The position numbers and the translations under genes were made by a program. The notes under the pieces were generated by a model that did not search any database, was not told the DNA's origin, and saw nothing but the letters and a program-made list of their open reading frames with translations. A DNA stretch of 64,000 nt, taken from assembly GCF_023734775.1 (NCBI RefSeq), contig NZ_AP025735.1, positions 5,904-69,903 on the forward strand, given 5' to 3'. The DNA is from Nostoc cf. commune SO-36. GTDB lineage: Bacteria; Cyanobacteriota; Cyanobacteriia; Cyanobacteriales; Nostocaceae. Positions 57,415 through 64,000 of this stretch are shown piece after piece; position 1 is the first letter of the stretch; every line of letters begins with the position of its first letter.

Positions 57415-57930
57415 ATGGCTGACGACAAGACCCCACCAAGCGAAATGATTCGCGTCCCTACTGCCCTAATTCCAGTAGTCAGAGAACTATCGCGGTTGCA
57501 TCGCCAAGGGCATACAATTGCCTTGCTGCAAGGCTTAGAAGAATTGCTCTCTGGGTTTGATAGCAATATTGATATCGATGTTACCCCAAGTAGTAAATCG
57601 GTTTTGCAGCTGGAGAGGAAGCTGGAAAGCAAGCTCGACGCAATGACCAAAAAGCTAGAACTCATCGAACGGGCTATTTCATCAAATAGATACAACAGTC
57701 AACCCAAACAAAGAAAACAAGCTAACCCATACCAACAAACCCAAGTTGAACTGCTTGCATTGCCCCCTGAAAACTTAGCGCCGCGACTAGGTTTAAGTCC
57801 GTCGAGCCTCGCACCGGAACGAGAAAAACTCACTACCAAAGAATTTATCAGTTGGACTCGTAATCGTGACCCAAGGGGCATTGGTTGGGAATGGAATGCA
57901 AAAGACGGACTTTACCACCCAGTGAAATAA
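57415..57930 (+). CDS. Plasmid-type regulator with RHH-like start and coiled coil, 171 aa
   Basis: MIRVPTALIPVVRELSRLHR (about residues 11-30) is the N-terminal motif seen in many cyanobacterial plasmid proteins. A coiled coil follows (LQLERKLESKLDAMTKKLEL, about 63-82), then a Gln-rich linker and an end domain (FISWTRNRDPRGIGWEWNAK). It lies 57 bases upstream of the recombinase and could control or assist it. Confidence 0.6.
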   Translation: MADDKTPPSEMIRVPTALIPVVRELSRLHRQGHTIALLQGLEELLSGFDSNIDIDVTPSSKSVLQLERKLESKLDAMTKKLELIERAISSNRYNSQPKQRKQANPYQQTQVELLALPPENLAPRLGLSPSSLAPEREKLTTKEFISWTRNRDPRGIGWEWNAKDGLYHPVK

Positions 57931-57987
57931 CTGCCACTGTCCCCCCAATAGGGTTTAATGAAGGAGCATTCAACATAAGAATGAGCA

Positions 57988-58833
57988 ATGTTGAATACTC
58001 CGGCCACGCTCACTAACACCGAACTCATTGACCTTTGGCTGCACGGTAAAAGCAAGAACACCGTTGACGGCTACCGTCGCTATGCCGAACGGTTTTTTTC
58101 TCATGTCAACAAGCACCTCTCTGATTGCACCCTCATGGATTTTCAATTGTGGGTGATGACACTCGGTAGTTCCGATAACTCCAAGCGGGTAGCAGTGGGA
58201 GCAATAAAGAGTCTATTTTCCTTTGCTAAACAGCTTGGGGTGATATCGGCTAATTTGGGAATACTGATTAAGTCACCCAAGGCGAAAAACAGATTGGCAG
58301 AGCGAATTCTTACCCAAGAGGAAGTACAATTACTGATAAATTCCACTACAAATGAACGCGATCGCAGTATCGTTCGTTTACTTTATTTTGCTGGTCTGCG
58401 GGTATCGGAACTGTGTGGTTTAAAGTGGCGTGACCTGAAAGCGCGGGGGGATGGCGGTCAAATCACAGTATTTGGTAAGGGTGAGAAAACAAGAACCGTG
58501 CTTGTCGGTGCGGGTATTTGGCGGGAGATTAACCAGTTAAAGAATTATGCTAAACACGATGACCCAGTGTTTGTTTCAGCTAAGGGCGGTCATCTGTGTC
58601 GGAGTATGGTGTTTCATATTGTGAAAAATGCTGCAAACCGCGCTCTTATTGAGGGTAATGTTTCACCCCACTGGCTCAGACATAGCCACGCTAGTCACAG
58701 CTTAGATAGGGGTGCGCCCATACACCTATTGCAAAAAACTCTGGGTCACAGTTCGGTGGCGATTACTGAAATGTATCTTCATGCCAGACCGACTGATAGT
58801 AGTGGGTTGTATTTGCCCGATGATGATGAGTGA
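57988..58833 (+). CDS. Tyrosine recombinase (XerC/XerD-like)
   Basis: A 281-residue integrase. N-terminal SAM-like domain (STELIDLWLHGKSKNTVDGY). Catalytic residues in order: GLRVSELCGLKWRD (Arg I, about 132-145), the KGEKTR beta loop, HWLRHSHASH (HxxR, about 230-239), LGHSSVAITEMYLHA (His and Tyr, about 252-266). It cuts and rejoins DNA at a core site. On a plasmid such an enzyme resolves dimers or moves a cassette. A copy upstream and start codon overlap with MSNVEYSG (57981) is a minor alternative. Confidence 0.82.
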   Translation: MLNTPATLTNTELIDLWLHGKSKNTVDGYRRYAERFFSHVNKHLSDCTLMDFQLWVMTLGSSDNSKRVAVGAIKSLFSFAKQLGVISANLGILIKSPKAKNRLAERILTQEEVQLLINSTTNERDRSIVRLLYFAGLRVSELCGLKWRDLKARGDGGQITVFGKGEKTRTVLVGAGIWREINQLKNYAKHDDPVFVSAKGGHLCRSMVFHIVKNAANRALIEGNVSPHWLRHSHASHSLDRGAPIHLLQKTLGHSSVAITEMYLHARPTDSSGLYLPDDDE

Positions 58834-58859
58834 TGTGGTGATTAGTTCTAGAGGAAAAT

Positions 58860-59100
58860 ATGAAAGTTTCATTTGAAAAAACTTACCCAAATATTGCTCG
58901 TTGGGTAGATGAGCATGAAGGCTGGATTGAAATTGGTTATGACGTAGATAGTCCTCTCAACTATGAATGTCCGCGCACTCGATTGTGGTGGAATGCTTTG
59001 GCAAGGAAAAGAAAGTTATGACAGTTTGGATGCAGCACTGCAAGATTTAAATGTGGGGCTAGAAGCTGTATTAAAAGATATTTATGGCTCTGAGAGTTAG
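58860..59100 (+). pseudogene. Small conserved gene disrupted by a frameshift
   Basis: ATG 58860 with AGAGGA as ribosome site opens MKVSFEKTYPNIARWVDEHE and GWIEIGYD, a pattern of small conserved cyanobacterial proteins. The frame ends at 59021 after nonsense. The expected C-terminus (GGMLWQGKESYDSLDAALQD and following) is intact in another frame up to TAG 59100. A one-base change near 58975-58985 would join them. Confidence 0.55.
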
Positions 59101-59387
59101 TTTTATCAAACTCGCTTGGCATATTGTGGAAGAAACGCGATCGCTCCTGAGTTTTCAAGCGAGGATAAGGGGCGTAGGAGTAGACGCTTGACCAACCTAC
59201 GCAGATTCGCCTTGATACTTTCTTTCACAGCCCAGTAAATCGTTACATTGCTGCGGATAGTTTGCACACTTGTCGCGGGTGATTGCATCCGTTTCAAGCT
59301 GTAAAGTTCTATAACAAAAAAGAAGAATTTTGTATAAAATTAACTCGCAAAAACGGAGTAAAGATAAACTTCTTTTTTGAGGAAAGT

Positions 59388-59723
59388 ATGCGCTCTTACT
59401 TTACTAAAGAAAATTTAAGGAAAGCAAGTATATTTATCATCTGCTATGTCGTAGTTAACCTTACCATTAGGCTTGTTATCTCAGTTCTGCCGTCATTCAA
59501 TGCCCCTGCTCCAAGCTGCATTATGGTATTAAATCAAACGAGTAATAGTATAGTTATAATGAACAATTGTGAAAGCCAACAGAAGGTAAAGATAAGGGTA
59601 GTCGGACTTGCATTAGGGATAGGGGGTAATACAGGGGGTAATAAGTGTAGAACTCTTCCCTCTGGCACGATAACTTGGACTCGTTGGTGGTTAGGTAAAT
59701 TCGATAGATTAGAATCATGCTAA
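59388..59723 (+). CDS. Hypothetical single-pass membrane protein, 111 aa
   Basis: ATG 59388 has GAGGAAAGT directly before it; a longer frame to 59283 exists but lacks such a site. Residues 14-34 (IFIICYVVVNLTIRLVISVL) form a membrane anchor. The C-terminal part has four Cys and a GIGGNTGGNKC stretch and is probably extracytoplasmic. Unknown family. Confidence 0.5.
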   Translation: MRSYFTKENLRKASIFIICYVVVNLTIRLVISVLPSFNAPAPSCIMVLNQTSNSIVIMNNCESQQKVKIRVVGLALGIGGNTGGNKCRTLPSGTITWTRWWLGKFDRLESC

Positions 59724-59938
59724 TCCTACCCGAACCTGAGATAAAGAAAGAGGGAATTTAACCATTAACACATCCTGCGTATAGGCAATGTCTTGATTCC
59801 CTTCATCATCTTCAAAGAAAAAAGTAATTTGTATAAATTACTACTAAAAAATTTCTTAGAGGAAAACTCAATGAGGCGATCGCAGATAAGCATTGAATTC
59901 ATATTACAATAGGTCTTGCCTCAGTTGCATTACAAGCA

Positions 59939-60205
59939 ATGACGTTTACCCATTCTCTGTACCCAGACAATTGGTCAGAACTTGCCACTTCAGTTAAGCA
60001 ACAAGCCCAGTGGCGTTGTCAAAAATGCGGGTTACAGTGCATTCCCCCTGGTGAAAAAACATCAGAGATTACACGCTCGAAACGCAGGGTGTACACGCTA
60101 CAGGTACATCATTGGGACAGAAATCCAGCAAATAACCACAGAGGCAACCTTATAGCTTTGTGCAGCGGCTTATGTAGAATCCACGTCGTAGAAACCTTGA
60201 TGTGA
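59939..60205 (+). CDS. HNH-endonuclease-like protein, C-terminus damaged
   Basis: An 88-residue protein. CQKCGLQC (about residues 28-35) and LQVHHWDRNPANNHRGNLIA (about 54-73) fit the C-x-x-C and H-x-D parts of an HNH fold, but the expected final CxxCH reads CSGLCRIHVV and the frame ends soon. Probably truncated; the sequence after the stop (GTAACCC, AT-rich) holds no continuation that I can see. Confidence 0.5.
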   Translation: MTFTHSLYPDNWSELATSVKQQAQWRCQKCGLQCIPPGEKTSEITRSKRRVYTLQVHHWDRNPANNHRGNLIALCSGLCRIHVVETLM

Positions 60206-60384
60206 CTGGCTTTTGTAAAATTATTCTACAACGTAACCCATGATAACTCCCCCTTTAACAAAGCAGAAAAATTTACAAAATGTAACTGATATTTTTGACT
60301 TAGTACCGCACTTTTCAGTGCCTAATTATTAAAATCATTGTGTTGATAGATTCTTGCTCCCGGCGAAGCAAAAACGTGGTTGAG

Positions 60385-60654
60385 ATGACTGTAAAAATTG
60401 CCTACGAACTTGACAAATGGCTTCAATCAAAGTGGCAAAGAGATACGCGATTCTACACCTTAACCCTTTGTCAAAACTTATTTGGAGAGTGGACGATCAC
60501 TAAAACTTGGGGCAGTGCCATCTATCGAGGATTCGGCAAGTCAAAAGATTTAGATTGCCCTGATTATCAAGCCGCGTTAATAACTTACTACAAGCTGCAA
60601 GAGCGAAGGGAAAAGCGAGGGTATAAAAGAGTTGGCCCTGAGTCAAGATATTGA
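60385..60654 (+). CDS. WGR-like domain protein, 89 aa
   Basis: ATG 60385 (MTVKIAYELDKWLQSKWQRD) chosen over TTG 60340. FYTLTLCQNLFGEWTITKTW, then GSAIYRGFG and RREKRGYKRV, follow the WGR pattern of small DNA-end-binding domains. The 3' end overlaps the convergent tnpC stop by 12 bases. Confidence 0.55.
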   Translation: MTVKIAYELDKWLQSKWQRDTRFYTLTLCQNLFGEWTITKTWGSAIYRGFGKSKDLDCPDYQAALITYYKLQERREKRGYKRVGPESRY

Positions 60655-61581
60655 TAAATCCTCATCTAATTCCATTTTCGCTTTAGCTATTTGCCAGGAT
60701 AGTAGTTCATAACCTGATGAAAATTTATCATTGTTTACTCTAACCTGAATTTCTCCTTGTTGTATGGGTAAATATTTTTTCGGAACATCCTGACAGAAAC
60801 CACTCTCAATAGCCTGACGATACCAACGTTCAAACTCATCATCAAGAGGAGTCATCGCTTTGAGAGGAACATTAGGTTCAGCTTCATCACGAATCATTGC
60901 CAACAAGCAAGCGCCGGGATTCTCGATACTGTTATGGCTCCGGTACTGCTGGAAAGCGGATATTGCCAACTTTACCCTAGTAAGATCGTGTTTGGCTATT
61001 TCCTGTTTTAATCTAACGCCAATTTTGATGCCCATTTCGGTAATTAAATGAGTAATTTCTTGAGATATATTCTTGAGTTCGCCATTATCAGACTTCTTAG
61101 GAACCGAGTTCAGAGAAACAACTTTTGGGGATGACTCAGGTGTGGTCAACTGCTTAATTTGTGTTCGCAGACGTTCACATTCGGACTTCAACTCGAAGAT
61201 TTCAGCAACATGACCCCTCAAGTTCTGATTCTGTCGCTTTAATTCTCTATTTTCATCTGACAGTTCTCGAATCCGTTGCTTGAATACTTCGCTTAGAGTT
61301 TTGAGGCTATGAGGCCCAGGTTGCTTCGACTCTAATGAGTTGAGTTGCTGTGTTTTTTGCGACTGTAAATCATGAATGTATTCAGTTAATTCTGTCCATT
61401 TGTAGAGGTAAGAAATGGAACAGCCAGCGACTTGAGCAATGTTAGGAAAGGTCAAGGGTTTCCCGCTTTTTTGAATATCTTCGATAGCGCGAAACACTTG
61501 TTCACGTTTGTGCTCTTTTCGCTTTTGTTGGGCTGAGAGAAGGACAGCAGTCTGTTTTTCTCGATTAGGTTGCTTCGCCAT
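60643..61581 (-). CDS. TnpC-like protein of a Tn554-type transposon (DUF6262)
   Basis: 312 residues from ATG 61581, which overlaps the upstream gene by 17 bases; an alternative start 2 codons earlier is possible. N-terminus MAKQPNREKQTAVLLSAQQK, HTH-like PLTFPNIAQVAGCSISYLYKW (about 44-64, shown to 20 residues only), a coiled coil (about 90-150) and a helical end. TnpC helps orient or regulate integration in Tn554. Here the partner TnpB is directly upstream. Confidence 0.7.
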   Translation of the reverse strand: MAKQPNREKQTAVLLSAQQKRKEHKREQVFRAIEDIQKSGKPLTFPNIAQVAGCSISYLYKWTELTEYIHDLQSQKTQQLNSLESKQPGPHSLKTLSEVFKQRIRELSDENRELKRQNQNLRGHVAEIFELKSECERLRTQIKQLTTPESSPKVVSLNSVPKKSDNGELKNISQEITHLITEMGIKIGVRLKQEIAKHDLTRVKLAISAFQQYRSHNSIENPGACLLAMIRDEAEPNVPLKAMTPLDDEFERWYRQAIESGFCQDVPKKYLPIQQGEIQVRVNNDKFSSGYELLSWQIAKAKMELDEDLSIS

Positions 61582-64000
61582 TAGCAACTTTCCTCAAATC
61601 TAATAGCCATTTATCCATTGCTTCTAGGGTAGCCTTGGATTCTTCATAGGCCAGGGCTGCCCCAGCTTGTTTCGCTGACTCCATGCGTTTGTGTTCTCCA
61701 GCATATTGCCGTTCATAAAGGGGTAATTTGCTCGTACTGGGGCGGAAACTACCACAGCCGTAACATTTGGGATAAAGGTTGTAGATACAGTTTGTTTTGG
61801 GGTCAAGGGTGCAGTGACCATAAACCGCCAAACGAGGTGAAATTTCCAGGTCGAGTTCGTAGGCTTTCGGGTTGTTGAGAAGGCTTTCAGGTAAGGTTTG
61901 CCAGGGAAGGAAGCGGTTTTGCGAATTCAGCAGCAGTTCCTGAAAAGGTAAATCTACTGCCGCTACTTGCTCCCTAGTGGGAGGCGCATAGTGCTGAAAT
62001 GTCGTTTCACTACTGAGGTGGTCAGCATAGAGTTGAGCGGCTTCCATTCCGTGTTTAGCCCTCACTTCTTGGAGGCGACTAGCGCGGGTAATCTTACCTG
62101 TAAAGTAGGGTCTAGTACCATTGCTATCACGAATGTCTTCTCGCTCTATCAACAGACGAATGAGGCGAACCATTGGGTTTTCATTTGCTGTTACTTGAGG
62201 GGGTTTGGGCAATGGTTTAAGACTAGAAAACGATGGGTAAGAACTCTGTTTAATACTTCTAAAATGACAAAACAGATAAGGGTAATTTGAGGCAAAGGTT
62301 TTTCTAATCCATTGCTGTTGTTGTTCAATGACTTGTCTAATCTCACGAGAGGCAGGTAGTCTATGCCATCGTTCTACCTTATGCTGATAAAACTTGATAT
62401 ACCATTGAGCATTTTCTTCAACTAAACAATCAAAAGCCATCTGACAAATATCTCCTGGACGAGCAGCCGTATATTCTTGCACTAAGTAGTGACGAGCAAC
62501 AGCAGCAGGGATTTTCTCAAGATGCTGTTTAATCCCTTGACGGGTGATTTCATCCAACCAATCCACGTCCTGAATTGTCTGTTTAGGAATATCTCGATGA
62601 CGAACTAAGTTTTGAGATTCTAATCCTAAAAAATCAAAAAAATCTTTGAGGATATATAGCTTTTCTCGAATCGTTCGATTACAGTTAGTTTGGTTAAAGT
62701 CGAGAAAGGTTAAGATTAGTTCCCGCTTAATATCAGAGAGTTGGTGGACATGATTTTGCTTCAAAATTTGACTAAACTGACGCAAAGCCACCAGAGAATT
62801 CATCGGTTTTGCACTAGCTGAGTACCTACCTGATTTGAGTAAAGAATATAGATATTGCTTGACGAGAACACGAAACCACTCAGGTTTAATTGACTTAAAG
62901 TTAAGGATTCTTACGGGTGAGTTTTTGATAAAATGGCGAAAATCCCAAACATCATCATCAAAACAGAAATTCAATAAAGTTTCTTCTTGTTGATACCCAA
63001 CCCAACTGCCATAACTTGTGGCATTAGGGTGAAAATTTATGTGGCAGAAGTAACAGCGACAATTACTCTGGCTGCTAGTTGTTTGAAAGGTCTCGTAAAT
63101 CCACCCTTTCTGTCCATCAGGGCCAATTTGATGGCACAGGGGATTAGGGCAAACTAAATGCTGGCGATAACCGTGAAACTGAGGTGGAACTTGACAACAA
63201 AGCAGGGTTTTCTGGTAGCAAGAATTACATCCTAGTTTGAGTTGATGACTTTGCCCATCAGCATAATGAAATTTGCTGATTTGTCCCTGATTACACTGAG
63301 GACAGATAAATTCTCCAGAATACTTTTCTGCCCAATTGACTGACAGAGTTCCTTGAAGAGTTTGATGAATGGAAATAGGTAAGTGTTGAAGTTGACCAGT
63401 TAGGTAGGTTACTTGATGACAAAAATCACATCCCAATCTCAGTTTACAAACAGACCCTTTTGAGTAAGAAAATCTGTTGAGTTGTCCCTGATTGCACTGA
63501 GGACAGATAAACTCACCAGCATAATCTGTCTTCCAATTGACTTGTAAAGTACCGTCAAGGGTCTGGTGAATTGAGATAGGTGGATGTTGAGGAACTTCAC
63601 AAGTTAAGTTGGTTATCTGATAGCATGAATCACATTTGAGTCTAAGTTTACAAATTGGTTTTTCAGAGTGATGAAAATTGTTAATTTTTCCCTGATTGCA
63701 ATTGGGACAAATAAACTCGCCAGCATAATCTGTCTTCCAATTGACTGACAAAGTACCGTCAAGCGTTTGATGAATTGAGATGGGTGCAGACTTTCTCAGT
63801 TGGCAGGAGAGGGGAGTGTATCTGTGGCAAACCTCACAGCCTAATTGAATTTGACAAAGTGTTTTATTATCGTAAGCCAAATGGCTCAATCGTCCGCGAT
63901 TACAAAGAGGACAAACGAACTCATGACTATAGTTCTCTGACCAATTTACTTGTAAAGTCCCATTAAGAGTCTGGTGAATTGAAATCGGTGGATGCTTGCG
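61565..64000 (-). CDS. TnpB-like tyrosine recombinase with zinc-ribbon repeats, 5' end beyond window
   Basis: The frame is open from the right edge to 61565 (812 codons); the internal TTG at 63889 is not the natural start because the same protein repeat continues upstream. At least four 68-residue repeats (PPISIHQTLDGTL, VNWKTDYAGEFICPQCNQG, CKLRLGCDSCYQ), each with two Cys pairs, form a zinc-ribbon array. A recombinase core follows: TAARPGDICQMAFD (catalytic Arg), KVERWHRLPASRE, a long spacer and TTFQHYAPPTRE (Tyr). This is the layout of Tn554-type TnpB, with extra N-terminal ribbons. Confidence 0.75.
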   Translation of the reverse strand, partial: RKHPPISIHQTLNGTLQVNWSENYSHEFVCPLCNRGRLSHLAYDNKTLCQIQLGCEVCHRYTPLSCQLRKSAPISIHQTLDGTLSVNWKTDYAGEFICPNCNQGKINNFHHSEKPICKLRLKCDSCYQITNLTCEVPQHPPISIHQTLDGTLQVNWKTDYAGEFICPQCNQGQLNRFSYSKGSVCKLRLGCDFCHQVTYLTGQLQHLPISIHQTLQGTLSVNWAEKYSGEFICPQCNQGQISKFHYADGQSHQLKLGCNSCYQKTLLCCQVPPQFHGYRQHLVCPNPLCHQIGPDGQKGWIYETFQTTSSQSNCRCYFCHINFHPNATSYGSWVGYQQEETLLNFCFDDDVWDFRHFIKNSPVRILNFKSIKPEWFRVLVKQYLYSLLKSGRYSASAKPMNSLVALRQFSQILKQNHVHQLSDIKRELILTFLDFNQTNCNRTIREKLYILKDFFDFLGLESQNLVRHRDIPKQTIQDVDWLDEITRQGIKQHLEKIPAAVARHYLVQEYTAARPGDICQMAFDCLVEENAQWYIKFYQHKVERWHRLPASREIRQVIEQQQQWIRKTFASNYPYLFCHFRSIKQSSYPSFSSLKPLPKPPQVTANENPMVRLIRLLIEREDIRDSNGTRPYFTGKITRASRLQEVRAKHGMEAAQLYADHLSSETTFQHYAPPTREQVAAVDLPFQELLLNSQNRFLPWQTLPESLLNNPKAYELDLEISPRLAVYGHCTLDPKTNCIYNLYPKCYGCGSFRPSTSKLPLYERQYAGEHKRMESAKQAGAALAYEESKATLEAMDKWLLDLRKVANGEAT

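Larger units (their letters stand above)
591..59864. repeat. Dispersed motif TTCTTAGAGG (reverse CCTCTAAGAA), about 27 copies
   Basis: Copies start near 591, 8268, 8602, 9855, 12469, 14868, 17338, 17642, 18122, 18434, 18792, 19372, 20825, 22363, 24929, 27945, 28989, 29178, 29930, 31802, 31974, 33825, 33894, 51853, 54357, 56749 and 59853, on both strands, in genes and spacers. Most are extended to TTCTTAGAGGAA. None were seen between 33905 and 51853. Confidence 0.75.

Noticed and set aside
61565..63889. TTG at 63889 as the start of the recombinase gene
   Set aside because: The zinc-ribbon repeat pattern continues in frame to the window edge, so the natural start lies outside.
1..64000. CRISPR array, tRNA or rRNA genes
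   Set aside because: No regular 25-40 bp repeats with unique spacers and no tRNA- or rRNA-like sequence was noticed. The tandem repeats at 5904, 15335 and 26684 have the wrong period or no spacers. A tRNA scan was not possible here.

Overview
The window looks like part of a large plasmid from a filamentous, Nostoc/Anabaena-type cyanobacterium. The octamer GCGATCGC (HIP1) is very frequent in genes and spacers. A NucA/NuiA nuclease-inhibitor pair, a PEP-CTERM protein, a Nif11-like protein and DUF4112 all fit that group. A ParA/ribbon-helix-helix partition locus flanked by TACTGCAT repeats, and the absence of any rRNA, tRNA or core metabolic gene that I can see, fit a plasmid.

Layout. 1-7.4 kb: small plasmid-type genes and the partition locus (4901-6017). 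7.5-15.1 kb: a co-directional cluster with a DNA-binding-type protein, a membrane AAA ATPase, a YdjM/DUF457 membrane hydrolase, a HerA/TraD-like ATPase, a HlyD-like adaptor and a TolC-like outer-membrane protein, followed by a secreted protein and a secreted SNase-type nuclease. It could be an envelope-spanning export or DNA-transfer apparatus. 15.1-22.3 kb: a repeat-rich spacer, then an array of small accessory genes in which the genes from 17368 to 21232 sit behind a stereotyped leader. Part of this region carries a palindromic operator that also sits at the promoter of a ribbon-helix-helix repressor, and it ends in an extremely T-poor segment. 22.3-33.8 kb: SNF2 helicase, an XRE regulator, a winged-helix replication-like protein with internal iteron-like repeats, a C5 DNA methyltransferase nested inside another long ORF, a HAD phosphatase, a PEP-CTERM protein, a frameshifted GIY-YIG gene and Hsp20.

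33.9-51.6 kb is a defence-rich island: a NucS-like nuclease, an operon of seven small unknown genes behind an 18-bp palindrome, an SBD-HNH restriction gene (frameshifted) with a DUF262 partner, another HNH gene, a DUF3696 ATPase, an Sll1717-family ATPase, an AbiTii protein with a winged-helix partner, and XRE-HerA-NurA. A dispersed 10-mer, TTCTTAGAGG, occurs about 27 times elsewhere in the window but not once inside this island, and a decayed FAD-oxidase fragment lies at its right edge. 52-64 kb: RecD2 helicase, NuiA/NucA, a MAPEG protein, a tyrosine recombinase, several small or broken genes, and a Tn554-like pair (TnpC, and TnpB running off the window end).

All calls come from reading sequence and remembered family motifs. 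No database search was possible.
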